Assembly (NCBI GenBank): GCA_025060635.1
Contig: JANXBN010000001.1
Span: 248,001-312,000 of the forward strand
Reading direction: 5' to 3'
Source of the DNA: Candidatus Kryptonium sp.
GTDB lineage: Bacteria; Bacteroidota; Ignavibacteria; Kryptoniales; Kryptoniaceae
DNA length: 64,000 nucleotides
In this document: positions 8,917-18,022 of the stretch, piece by piece
Layout of the letters: each line of letters starts with the position of its first letter
Numbering within the stretch: the first letter of the stretch is position 1
Made by a program: the position numbers and the translations under genes
The notes under the pieces: model-generated
Database searches by the model: none
Seen by the model: only the letters and a program-made list of their open reading frames with translations
What the model was told of the DNA's origin: nothing

Positions 8917-10313
8917 ACCTAACGATTAAGCACATAGCCGAAATGGGTTTTATTTCTGCGCTGAACCTTGAGAGGATCGGGAAAAAGAAAATCTCGGGAG
9001 TTTCAACTGATTCAAGAAAGATAAAAAAGGGTGAGATATTTTTCGCGTTGAAGGGGGAAAATTTTGATGGTCATGACTTTGTCTTATCAGCGTTCAAGAA
9101 AGGAGCAATCGCATGCGTTGTAAATTTTGATTGGTTTGAAAAAAATAAAGAAAAATTCAAAGGGAAAATTTTAATCGCTGTTGAAGATACTTTGAAGGCG
9201 CTTGGGAAACTGGCGAATTCTTATAGGAATGATTTTGACATTCCGATAATTGCTGTTGCTGGAAGCAACGGCAAGACCACCACGAAAGAGATGATAGCGT
9301 TGGTGCTTGGACAAAAATATAAAGTTTTGAAATCTGAAGGAAATTTAAACAATCAAATTGGTGTTCCTCTGACATTGTTTAACCTTAGAAAGACGCATCA
9401 AATTGCGGTAATAGAATTTGGGACGAATCATTTCGGCGAAATTAGGTATTTATGCGAGGTTGCAAAACCAAACTATGGTTTGATAACTAACATAGGTCGT
9501 GAACATATTGAGTTTTTAGGGGATGTTGAAGGTGTTGCAAGGGAAGAGGGGACACTTTTTGATTTTCTTTATGAGAGAAACGGTTTCGTTTTCGTTAATC
9601 TTGACGATGAGTATTTGAAAAAAATGGGCGAAAGATTTGATAAGAAGCTCACATTTGGATTTTCAAAAGATGCAGATGTTAGAGGTGAAATAGTTTCTGT
9701 TGACGATCTCGCAAGGTTCAAGTTTAAAGTTAAGTTTAACGGAAAGGAGCAAAGTTTAAAGTTGAAAGTCCCAGGTGAACATCTTGTTATAAACGCTATT
9801 TCTGCGTTTGCTGTCGGATTAAAATTCGGTGTTCCTCCTTCGCTTATTAAGAGGGCTTTGCAATCATATGAACCGTTTTCAAAAAGGATGGAGATCGTGA
9901 AAGTAAAGGGAATAACGATAATAAATGATACATATAATGCGAATCCTGATTCCATGACAGCGTCGCTTAAAACATTGACTCAGATAAAATGTTCTGGCAA
10001 AAGAATTGCCGTGCTTGGCGATATGCTTGAGCTTGGCTCGTATACAGAAGAAGCGCATAGAGAAATTGGGAGAAAGGTTGCTGATTTTGGCATTGATTAT
10101 TTGTTTACCTATGGTTCAGCGACTCATTACACATATGAGATCGCTTCAGGTTTGATAAAACACGCTATGCATTTTGACGATAAGGATTTGCTCGTGTATC
10201 AACTTTTTGAAATCGTAGAAAGAGGAGATGTAATTCTTGTTAAAGGATCAAGAGGTATGAAGATGGAGGAAGTCGTGGAAAAATTTATAAATAAAGTTAA
10301 GGGTTCAAAGTAA
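8913..10313 (+). CDS. murF: UDP-MurNAc-tripeptide-D-Ala-D-Ala ligase MurF
   Basis: 466 residues with the Mur ligase layout: N-terminal substrate domain (STDSRKIKKGEIFFALKG), ATP-binding centre (VAGSNGKTTTKEMI) and C-terminal domain (NDTYNANPDSM, VLGDMLELG). It attaches D-Ala-D-Ala to complete the pentapeptide. The most likely start is TTG inside the murE stop region, giving a coupled 4-base overlap; the next ATG would cut into the N-terminal domain. The stop shares a base with the mraY start. Confidence 0.96.
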   Translation: MNLTIKHIAEMGFISALNLERIGKKKISGVSTDSRKIKKGEIFFALKGENFDGHDFVLSAFKKGAIACVVNFDWFEKNKEKFKGKILIAVEDTLKALGKLANSYRNDFDIPIIAVAGSNGKTTTKEMIALVLGQKYKVLKSEGNLNNQIGVPLTLFNLRKTHQIAVIEFGTNHFGEIRYLCEVAKPNYGLITNIGREHIEFLGDVEGVAREEGTLFDFLYERNGFVFVNLDDEYLKKMGERFDKKLTFGFSKDADVRGEIVSVDDLARFKFKVKFNGKEQSLKLKVPGEHLVINAISAFAVGLKFGVPPSLIKRALQSYEPFSKRMEIVKVKGITIINDTYNANPDSMTASLKTLTQIKCSGKRIAVLGDMLELGSYTEEAHREIGRKVADFGIDYLFTYGSATHYTYEIASGLIKHAMHFDDKDLLVYQLFEIVERGDVILVKGSRGMKMEEVVEKFINKVKGSK

Positions 10314-11428
10314 TGCTGTATTACCTTTTTGACTGGATAAACAAGATGTATGCACCCCCAGGTTTTGACGCTTTCAAGTTCATCACTTTTAGAAGTGGTC
10401 TTGCTGTGTTAACTTCTTTAATTATTTGTTTCTGGTTTGGACCTAAGATAATACGCTTTTTGAAAGAGAAACAGATAGGAGAAACGATCCGTGAAGATGG
10501 GCCTGAAAGACACAAGGCTAAGGCAGGAACACCGACGATGGGTGGTTTAATAATTCATCTTGGAATTCTCGTCCCAGTTTTGTTGTGGGGCGATTTAAAA
10601 AATATGTATGTTTGGTTGATAATTCTCGTCACAGTGTGGCTTGGAATTGTTGGATTTATTGATGATTATTTGAAGGTTGTTAAAAAATATCCAAAGGGTT
10701 TGATCGCAAGATATAAGTTGATAGGACAGATAAGCATTGGTTTGATCGTTGGGATTGTGCTTTACAATTCTCCAGAATTTGATGGGATAGAAACCATAAC
10801 GACATTGCCTTTTATAAAAAATTTAAACTGGGACTATATCTATTGGTGGGTTTATATTCCAGTGATCGTTTTTATAATAACTGCGACATCAAATGCTGTG
10901 AATTTAACCGATGGTCTTGATGGTCTTGCAATTGGGACGGTTGGAATTGCTGCTTTAACTCTTACAGTTATGGCTTATGTTTCTGGGCATATTGAGTTTA
11001 GTAGGTATTTGAGTATAGTTTATCTTCGTGGTTCGGGAGAACTTGCTGTATTTCTTTCAGCTCTTGTTGGTGCCTCGCTTGGTTTTTTGTGGTTCAATGC
11101 TTATCCTGCGCAAGTTTTCATGGGAGACACTGGATCGCTTGCACTTGGAGGGATAATTGGTGCTGTTTCGGTTATGATAAAAAAAGAACTTTTGCTTCCG
11201 GTTTTCGGTGGAATTTTCGTAATTGAGACATTGAGCGTTATAATACAGCGTCTTTATTTCAAGTACACCAAGAAAAAATATGGTGAAGGAAGAAGGGTTT
11301 TTAAGATGGCTCCGATTCATCATCACTTTGAACTTCTCGGATGGGCTGAGCCGAAAATAGTAATAAGGTTTTACATCGTTGCGATAATTTTTTCAATTTT
11401 AAGTTTAGTCACATTTAAAATCAGGTGA
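10313..11428 (+). CDS. mraY: Phospho-MurNAc-pentapeptide transferase MraY
   Basis: 371 residues, polytopic membrane enzyme. It transfers phospho-MurNAc-pentapeptide to undecaprenyl phosphate to form lipid I. Family motifs seen: KAGTPTMGGL, the acidic FIDDYLK, NLTDGLDGLA, FMGDTGSLALGG and the C-terminal MAPIHHHFELLGW. The long spacer after residue 150 (roughly 150-180) is a little larger than in E. coli MraY (360 residues), as is common in Bacteroidota and Chlorobi. Confidence 0.97.
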   Translation: MLYYLFDWINKMYAPPGFDAFKFITFRSGLAVLTSLIICFWFGPKIIRFLKEKQIGETIREDGPERHKAKAGTPTMGGLIIHLGILVPVLLWGDLKNMYVWLIILVTVWLGIVGFIDDYLKVVKKYPKGLIARYKLIGQISIGLIVGIVLYNSPEFDGIETITTLPFIKNLNWDYIYWWVYIPVIVFIITATSNAVNLTDGLDGLAIGTVGIAALTLTVMAYVSGHIEFSRYLSIVYLRGSGELAVFLSALVGASLGFLWFNAYPAQVFMGDTGSLALGGIIGAVSVMIKKELLLPVFGGIFVIETLSVIIQRLYFKYTKKKYGEGRRVFKMAPIHHHFELLGWAEPKIVIRFYIVAIIFSILSLVTFKIR

Positions 11429-11434
11429 AAAATT

Positions 11435-12802
11435 ATGAACTTAATGTCTCAAAATATCACTGGCAAAAAAGTTAGCGTAATTGGAGGAGCTAGGAGCGGT
11501 ATCGCAGTGGCAAAACTTTTGAGAAAACTTGGTGCGAATGTTTTTATAAGCGATGTTAAAAAACCTGAAGAAATAAAATATGTCAAAATTGCACCTTCTG
11601 AGCTTGATTCGCTTGGTATAGAATATGAATTCGGTGAGCACTCCGAAAGGGTTTATAATTGTGATTTTATGGTGATAAGTCCTGGGGTTCCATCAAACGC
11701 ACCAGTTATTAAAAAGGCAATTGAGCTTGGTATAAAAGTTTGGAGTGAGATTGAAGTTGCTTCGTGGTTTTGCAAAGCTCCAATAGTTGCTGTTACAGGG
11801 ACGAATGGAAAGACGACAACGACGAGTTTAATAGGACATATTTTCAAGACAGCTGGCTTTAAAACGATCGTTGCAGGAAACATTGGGGCTCCGTTTTCTG
11901 ATTTTGTCCTTGATGCAGATGAGAATAGCATTGTCGTCCTTGAGGTCAGCAGTTTCCAACTTGATCACATTGAAAGTTTCAAACCGAAAGTATCTGTTTT
12001 ATTGAACATAACTCCGGACCATCTTGATAGGTATGATTCATTTGGAGATTATGTCCTTTCAAAATTTAGAATTTTCAAAAATCTAAAGGAGGATGATTTT
12101 GCGGTTTACAATTATGACGATGAGATAGTTCAACCTTACGCCGAGAGCTTAAATGTTATCAAGTTGCCTTTCAGCGTTGTTGAGCGTTTATCGTGTGGAG
12201 CGTTCATTGAAGACGAATACATCGTTTTGAGCTACAAAAACAAAAAAGAGAAAATTTTAAAAATGAAAGATTTAAAATTAAGGGGGATTCATAATGTTTA
12301 TAACTCGCTCGCTGCTGCGCTTGCAGCTCGGGCTATGGAAGTGAGGAATGAAATAATAAGGGAGAGTTTGCAAAGCTTTGAGGGAGTTGAGCATCGGCTT
12401 GAGTTTGTAAGGGAGATAAATGGTGTCAAATTTATTAATGATTCCAAAGCAACGAATGTGAACTCATTATGGTACGCGCTTGAAAGTTTTGATGAGCCGA
12501 TAATTCTAATCGCTGGTGGAAGGGATAAGGGAAATGATTATTCAAAAGTTTATGATCTCGTGAAGAAAAAAGTAAAACTCATAATTGCAATAGGTGAGTC
12601 AAAGGAGAAAATTTACAACGAGTTTAAAAATTTGACGGAGGTTGTCAAAGTTGATTCAATGGAGGAAGCGGTCAGAAAATCTTATGAGGAAGCAAAGCCT
12701 GGCGATGTTGTTTTGCTTTCCCCAGCGTGCGCAAGCTTTGATATGTTTAGAGATTACGAACATAGAGGTGAAGTTTTCAAAAAACTTGTAAATGAATTGT
12801 GA
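11435..12802 (+). CDS. murD: UDP-MurNAc-L-alanine:D-glutamate ligase MurD
   Basis: 455 residues. It adds D-Glu to UDP-MurNAc-L-Ala. The N-terminal Rossmann-like UDP-binding segment (VIGGARSGIAVAKLL), P-loop VTGTNGKTTTTSL, DHLDRY and C-terminal LLSPACASFDMF motifs are all seen. A second ATG three codons in is an equally possible start. The stop overlaps ftsW. Confidence 0.96.
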   Translation: MNLMSQNITGKKVSVIGGARSGIAVAKLLRKLGANVFISDVKKPEEIKYVKIAPSELDSLGIEYEFGEHSERVYNCDFMVISPGVPSNAPVIKKAIELGIKVWSEIEVASWFCKAPIVAVTGTNGKTTTTSLIGHIFKTAGFKTIVAGNIGAPFSDFVLDADENSIVVLEVSSFQLDHIESFKPKVSVLLNITPDHLDRYDSFGDYVLSKFRIFKNLKEDDFAVYNYDDEIVQPYAESLNVIKLPFSVVERLSCGAFIEDEYIVLSYKNKKEKILKMKDLKLRGIHNVYNSLAAALAARAMEVRNEIIRESLQSFEGVEHRLEFVREINGVKFINDSKATNVNSLWYALESFDEPIILIAGGRDKGNDYSKVYDLVKKKVKLIIAIGESKEKIYNEFKNLTEVVKVDSMEEAVRKSYEEAKPGDVVLLSPACASFDMFRDYEHRGEVFKKLVNEL

Positions 12803-13893
12803 TGAAAGCAACGGAGCAACATATTGACAGAGTTTTGTTTTTATCCGTTATAATTTTAATGTTTGTTGGTCTCGTTGTTGTTTTTTCTTCAACTCTTTAC
12901 ATAGCAAGCTCAAAGTATAACTCGGTTAGCTATTTCCTTGAGAAGCATTTTATTCGGGTCTTGCTTGGACTTGCGGTGATGATTTTTTTTGCAGTGTTCG
13001 TTGATTATAGAAAGTTAAAAGAATATGCTCTTTATATTTTCATTCTAACCTTGGTCTTTCTGATTTTGGTTTTGATTTTCGGGAAAGGGACCGCAAAGAG
13101 ATGGCTTCTAATTGGTCCGATCAGTTTCCAAGTTTCGGAATTTGCAAAAATTGGGATGCTAATTTATTTGGCTTATTTAATTGAGAAACATCGTGAGAGA
13201 ATTGATGATTTCAGATTTGGTTTCTTGCCTTTGTTTTCTGTCGTTGTGCTTGTATCTGCTCTCGTTTTATTGCAAAAGAGTTTTACTATGGCGTTTCTGA
13301 TTTTTTCAACTGGAATTGTTTTAATTTTTATTGCTGGAGTTAAAATGAAACATCTCGCCTTGGGGTTATCTGCAAGTTTGCCTGTGGTCGGCATTATGCT
13401 TATAGCTGAGCCGTATAGGTTACAGAGGTTATTTGCTTATCTTAATTTCGGTGATAGGTTAAATAGTGTCAATTATCAAGCATTTCAAGCGTTAATTGGG
13501 CTTGGGACTGGCGGATTGTTTGGTGTTGGTCCGGGTCATAGCCGACAGCGTGAGTTTTATTTGCCACTTGCTTATGATGACTATATATTTTCAATTTTTG
13601 GAGAAGAATATGGATTTATCGGCTCTCTGATTTTGATATTTATCTTCATCGTGGTTTTCTATCGTGGTGTTAGAATTTCAAAGTATGCTATTGATGATTT
13701 CGGCAAGTTTCTTTCGGCTGGGATTACATTTTTAGTCTTTCTGACGGCGCTTGTTCACATTGGCGTCGTTTCAGGACTTTTGCCATCAACGGGAATTCCA
13801 CTTCCATTTGTAAGTTATGGTGGTAGCGCTATGATTGCTAATTCTGCAGGTGTTGGAATACTTTTAAACATTTCAAAGCAAATTAAACATTGA
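12802..13893 (+). CDS. ftsW: Septal lipid II polymerase FtsW (SEDS family)
   Basis: 363 residues from the ATG that shares a base with the murD stop; a GTG one codon earlier is also possible. About ten membrane segments. SEDS hallmarks include KRWLLIGPISFQVSEFAKIG, the periplasmic GGLFGVGPGHSRQREFYLP and the C-terminal LLPSTGIPLPFVSYGGSAM. FtsW polymerises lipid II at the septum with FtsI as its cross-linking partner. Position between murD and murG matches dcw order. Confidence 0.96.
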   Translation: MKATEQHIDRVLFLSVIILMFVGLVVVFSSTLYIASSKYNSVSYFLEKHFIRVLLGLAVMIFFAVFVDYRKLKEYALYIFILTLVFLILVLIFGKGTAKRWLLIGPISFQVSEFAKIGMLIYLAYLIEKHRERIDDFRFGFLPLFSVVVLVSALVLLQKSFTMAFLIFSTGIVLIFIAGVKMKHLALGLSASLPVVGIMLIAEPYRLQRLFAYLNFGDRLNSVNYQAFQALIGLGTGGLFGVGPGHSRQREFYLPLAYDDYIFSIFGEEYGFIGSLILIFIFIVVFYRGVRISKYAIDDFGKFLSAGITFLVFLTALVHIGVVSGLLPSTGIPLPFVSYGGSAMIANSAGVGILLNISKQIKH

Positions 13894-13894
13894 G

Positions 13895-14992
13895 ATGATA
13901 AAAGTGTTATTTGCAGGTGGCGGAACAGGAGGACATATTTTCCCAGGAATAGCAATTGCTGATGCGTTGAGAAAAATTGAACCTAACTGTGATATTGTTT
14001 TCATCGGAACGAAAGGAAAAATTGAGTCAAGGGTTGTGCCAAAAGCTGGATATAAGTTCAAATCAATTTGGATTTCTGGTTTCAGGCGCTCATTTGACTT
14101 GAAGAATTTGCTTTTTCCGTTGAAATTGGTTGTGAGTTTGGTTCAATCTTTTTTGATTATAAAAAAATTTAAACCTGATGTTGTGGTTGGGACTGGAGGA
14201 TATGTAAGTGGACCGCCTGTGTTTATTGCGTCTCTGCTTGGTATTCCGACGCTAATTCAGGAGCAAAATAGTTTTCCTGGTATCACGACTCGGCTACTTT
14301 CAAGAATGGTTGACGAGGTTCATATTAGTTTTGATATAACGCGAAAATACTTGAAGAGAAAAGACAATGTTTTTCTTTCAGGAAATCCTGTCCGAAGCAG
14401 TTTGAAAATCTATTCAAAAATTGAAGCATTAAAATTTTTTGGGTTTAATGAGAACAAGAAAACAATTTTTGTCTTCGGTGGAAGCACTGGAGCAAGATCA
14501 ATAAATGAAGCGATGCTTGGGATAATTGATGAGCTTGTTGGTAGAAATATACAAGTAATATGGCAGACGGGAGAGTTTGACTTTGAAAAGGTTAAGGATA
14601 AGTGCAAACATAAAACTGAGGTAAGAATTTTCAAATTCATAGACGAGATTAACTATGCTTATTCAGCGTGTGATCTTGCAATATGCAGAGCTGGTGCGAC
14701 AACTATTTCGGAAATTACATATTTTGGAGTGCCTTCAATTCTCGTTCCGTACCCATTTGCGACGGTGAATCATCAGTATGAAAATGCGAAATTCTTGGCT
14801 GAAAATGAAGCATGCGAAATCTTGCTTGATTCTGAATTGAAATCAAAATTGAAGGAGAAAATTTTTAAATTGATTTATGATGATGAGAAACTTCGCTTGA
14901 TGAGAGAAAAATTGAAATCCCTTGCAAATCCTGAAGCAGGAGAGATAATTGCGAAGTCAATTTTAAAATTAGCAAAAAAAGGAAATGTTTAG
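13895..14992 (+). CDS. murG: UDP-GlcNAc transferase MurG
   Basis: 365 residues, GT-B glycosyltransferase of the inner face of the membrane that converts lipid I to lipid II. The N-terminal glycine-rich loop FAGGGTGGHIFPG, the second loop VVGTGGYVSGPP, the QEQNSFPG motif and the C-terminal donor site (CRAGATTISEI, VPYPFATVNHQ) are evident. It starts one base after the ftsW stop codon and overlaps murC by 8 bases. Confidence 0.97.
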   Translation: MIKVLFAGGGTGGHIFPGIAIADALRKIEPNCDIVFIGTKGKIESRVVPKAGYKFKSIWISGFRRSFDLKNLLFPLKLVVSLVQSFLIIKKFKPDVVVGTGGYVSGPPVFIASLLGIPTLIQEQNSFPGITTRLLSRMVDEVHISFDITRKYLKRKDNVFLSGNPVRSSLKIYSKIEALKFFGFNENKKTIFVFGGSTGARSINEAMLGIIDELVGRNIQVIWQTGEFDFEKVKDKCKHKTEVRIFKFIDEINYAYSACDLAICRAGATTISEITYFGVPSILVPYPFATVNHQYENAKFLAENEACEILLDSELKSKLKEKIFKLIYDDEKLRLMREKLKSLANPEAGEIIAKSILKLAKKGNV

Positions 14993-16382
14993 CACGGTCA
15001 GAAAAATACATTTCGTTGGAATTGGTGGAATTGGGATGAGCGGAATCGCAGAAATTTTAATTGATCAAGGTTTTAAGGTCACAGGTTCAGATAAGCAACT
15101 GTCAGAAATAACAGAGCGGCTTGAAAATCTTGGAGCGAAAATTTATCAAGGTCATGCGCCAGAGCATGTTGAGCCAGATGTTGATGTCGTTGTTTACTCT
15201 TCCGCTGTTAGAATGGATAATCCGGAAATTCAAGAAGCTTTGAGGCGAAAAATCCCTGTGATCAGAAGAGCGGAGATGCTCGCTGAGCTTATGAGATTAA
15301 AATATGGAATTGGTATAGCGGGAACGCATGGCAAGACAACAACTACATCAATGGTTGGACTTATTTTAATTGAGGGTGGATTGGATCCAACTGTTATTGT
15401 TGGTGGAGTTTTACGAGATCTTGGAGGGACAAACGCACGGCTTGGGCACGGAAACTTTATCGTTGTTGAAGCTGATGAGTTTGATAGATCTTTCCTTCAA
15501 CTTACACCAACGATTGCGGTCATAACGACACTTGAACCTGAACATCTTGATTGTTATGGAAGCGTTGAGGAATTGAAGACAGCTTTTGTTGATTTTGCAA
15601 ACAAGGTCCCATTCTATGGCTTCGTTGTTCTTTGTCTTGATGAACCTATGATTCAAGACATAATTCCGAGAATAAATAAAAAGATCATAACTTATGGATT
15701 AAGTGCTCAAGCTGATGTTCAAGCAGCTGAACCTGAATTTAAAGAAAGGAAGTCGTCCTACACTCTGATTTATAAAGGCAAGAACTACGGAAGGATAAAT
15801 TTACAAGTCCCGGGAATTCACAATATCAAAAACTCGCTTGCGAGCATAACGGTTGGGATGGAGCTTGGAATTGAATTTGAAAAAATAAAGAGCGCAGTTG
15901 AAAAATTTAAAGGTGTGTATAGGCGATTTGAAATAAGAGCGGAGGTTAATGGTATTATGGTTGTAGATGATTACGCACATCATCCAACGGAGATAAAAGC
16001 TGTCCTTCAGGCGGCGAAAGACGGTTGGAAAAGAAGAGTCATTGCGGTGTTTCAACCGCATCTTTACACAAGGACCAAAGATTTTTATCAAGAGTTTGGA
16101 CGCTCCTTTTTTAACGCTGATGTGTGTGTTATAACCGATGTCTATCCAGCAAGGGAAGAACCAATTGAAGGAGTAAGCGGTGAGTTAATCGCAAATTCCG
16201 CGAGAAGCTTTGGACACAAAGAAGTGCATTATGTTCAAGACAAAAAACAAATTCCAGATTATGTTCTAAGCCTTGCGAGAACTGGTGATATGATCATATT
16301 TATGGGTGCGGGCGATATAACGAAGATATGTGGAGATTTTATCAAAAAACTCAACGAAAATTTTAAAAATGATCAATCTTGA
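14985..16382 (+). CDS. murC: UDP-MurNAc-L-alanine ligase MurC
   Basis: 465 residues. It adds L-Ala to UDP-MurNAc, the first stem-peptide step. Seen: N-terminal HFVGIGGIGMSGIAEIL, P-loop AGTHGKTTTTSM, EADEFDRSFL, DDYAHHPTEI and FQPHLYTRT. It overlaps murG upstream and murB downstream (14 bases), so translation of the three is probably coupled. Confidence 0.97.
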   Translation: MFSTVRKIHFVGIGGIGMSGIAEILIDQGFKVTGSDKQLSEITERLENLGAKIYQGHAPEHVEPDVDVVVYSSAVRMDNPEIQEALRRKIPVIRRAEMLAELMRLKYGIGIAGTHGKTTTTSMVGLILIEGGLDPTVIVGGVLRDLGGTNARLGHGNFIVVEADEFDRSFLQLTPTIAVITTLEPEHLDCYGSVEELKTAFVDFANKVPFYGFVVLCLDEPMIQDIIPRINKKIITYGLSAQADVQAAEPEFKERKSSYTLIYKGKNYGRINLQVPGIHNIKNSLASITVGMELGIEFEKIKSAVEKFKGVYRRFEIRAEVNGIMVVDDYAHHPTEIKAVLQAAKDGWKRRVIAVFQPHLYTRTKDFYQEFGRSFFNADVCVITDVYPAREEPIEGVSGELIANSARSFGHKEVHYVQDKKQIPDYVLSLARTGDMIIFMGAGDITKICGDFIKKLNENFKNDQS

Positions 16383-17286
16383 GGAAATAAGAGAAATAGT
16401 CAAAGGTAAAATTTTGATCAATGAGCCACTTGCGAAGTATTCAACATTTAAGATCGGTGGACCAGCTGATCTATACATTGAACCGAAGGATGTAAACGAA
16501 CTTTTGAATTTGATACGATATTTAAAGGAGAGAGAAATTGATTTTATAATCCTTGGCAACGGTAGCAATGTTTTGATAAGTGATGAGGGATTTAGAGGTG
16601 CTGTGATAAATCTTGAATCTGGTTTGAATTTTATCAGATTTGAAAATGACTATGTCGTTGCTGGGGCTGGGGTTAAACTTGCCAAGTTTGTTGACTTCTG
16701 TATTGAAAATGGACTCCGCGGAGTTGAAATGTTAGCAGGGATTCCCGGGACGCTTGGCGGTGCAATAATTATGAACGCTGGTGCATATTCAGGTGAGATC
16801 TCTGATTATCTCGTTGATGTTGATGTGATAAGAGATTTAAATTTAATTCGGCTTAAAAAAGAGGAGTGTGGTTTCGGGTATAGAACTTCAAATTTGTCAA
16901 AAGATGTCGTTGTTCAGGCGAGATTTAAGTTCCCACAAGGTGATATTGAAGAAATGAAAAAAATAAGGCGCGAGATATTGATAAAGAGAAATCAAACTCA
17001 ACCTGTTAATTTCCCAAATGTTGGTAGCATCTTTAAAAATCCGCCCGGAAATTATGCTGGCAAATTAATTGAAGAAGCGGGATTAAAAGGAGTTCAAATC
17101 GGAGACGCTCAAATTTCCGAGAAGCACGCTAATTTCATCATCAACAAAGGGAATGCAACCGCAAGCGATGTCCTTGAATTGATAAAGCTTGCACAAAGAA
17201 AAGTTTATGAAAAGTTTGGGATAAAACTTGAACTTGAAGTTAAGTTGATCGGATTTAAAGAAGAAGAAATTGAAAGTGTGGTATGA
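16369..17286 (+). CDS. murB: UDP-N-acetylenolpyruvoylglucosamine reductase MurB
   Basis: 305 residues from the ATG inside the murC end; an ATG 39 bases further upstream would only add a tail encoded inside murC. FAD-dependent reductase completing UDP-MurNAc. FAD-binding motifs KIGGPADLYIEP, LGNGSNVLISDEG and AGIPGTLGGAIIMNAGAY are present, with the proton-donor Ser in NVGSIFKNP and the FGYRTSNL segment. The NVGSIFKNP spacing and short length are like MurB of Firmicutes and Bacteroidota rather than E. coli. Confidence 0.95.
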   Translation: MINLEEIREIVKGKILINEPLAKYSTFKIGGPADLYIEPKDVNELLNLIRYLKEREIDFIILGNGSNVLISDEGFRGAVINLESGLNFIRFENDYVVAGAGVKLAKFVDFCIENGLRGVEMLAGIPGTLGGAIIMNAGAYSGEISDYLVDVDVIRDLNLIRLKKEECGFGYRTSNLSKDVVVQARFKFPQGDIEEMKKIRREILIKRNQTQPVNFPNVGSIFKNPPGNYAGKLIEEAGLKGVQIGDAQISEKHANFIINKGNATASDVLELIKLAQRKVYEKFGIKLELEVKLIGFKEEEIESVV

Positions 17287-18005
17287 ATCTAATTGAAAGA
17301 GAAATAAAAGGTTGGATGTTTGTCCCATTTACTGGCATCATGCTTATGTTAATTTTTGGAGCGATGAATTGGTATGAAAACAGAGTTATAAATAAGATAG
17401 TTGTCAAAGGAAACAACGCAATACAAGAAGAAGAGATACTTAGACTTGCGAGTGTTAAAATAGGTTCTAAACTTTCAAGTTTGAATTTATCTGAGATAAG
17501 AAGCAAGATTGAATCTCATGATTTTGTAAAACAAGCAGAGATTTATGTAAATTTGCCCGATGTTCTTTTTATAGAGGTTTTTGAGCGAAAACCTATAGCG
17601 ATGATGACATATGGCAATGAAATTTACTATGTTGATTCAGAAGGTAAGGTTATTCCTTTTGATGTTGTCAAGAAGATATTTCCAGTTCCACTTTTAAGTG
17701 ATGTCGGTTATAAGCCTATCAACATTAAATTGGACAGCGCTGATCAACTTAGAAAGCAGATTGAAATTATTAAAGTTGCTATGGAGGAAAAAGTTTATGA
17801 TTTGATCTCGGAAGTAAAGATTAAGAACAATGAATTTGTTCTCTTGACCTCTGATGGAGCTGTTTTTGTTTTTCTCGGTGATGGTGATTTTAAAGAGAAG
17901 TTCGTTTTATTGAAGGAATTTTGGAATCAGGTAGTATCTAAACGCGGGTATCCCGTTTACATTGATTTGAGGTATGAAGGGAAAATATATGCGAAATTCA
18001 ATTAA
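17283..18005 (+). CDS. ftsQ: Cell division protein FtsQ/DivIB
   Basis: 240 residues: one N-terminal membrane segment (about 12-30), a POTRA domain (INKIVVKGNNAIQEEEIL through DVLFIEVFERKPIAM) and a beta domain with GKVIPF. FtsQ recruits FtsB/FtsL to the septum. It overlaps murB by 4 bases and is followed by ftsA after 17 bases, the standard order. Sequence conservation is low in this family, so topology and context carry the call. Confidence 0.93.
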   Translation: MNLIEREIKGWMFVPFTGIMLMLIFGAMNWYENRVINKIVVKGNNAIQEEEILRLASVKIGSKLSSLNLSEIRSKIESHDFVKQAEIYVNLPDVLFIEVFERKPIAMMTYGNEIYYVDSEGKVIPFDVVKKIFPVPLLSDVGYKPINIKLDSADQLRKQIEIIKVAMEEKVYDLISEVKIKNNEFVLLTSDGAVFVFLGDGDFKEKFVLLKEFWNQVVSKRGYPVYIDLRYEGKIYAKFN

Positions 18006-18022
18006 AAATTTCAGAATAGAAT

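Noticed and set aside
11057-11326. Long opposite-strand frames across mraY, murF, ftsZ and other genes
   Set aside because: They lack family motifs and ribosome sites and lie fully within well-supported genes; they arise from codon bias of the real frame.
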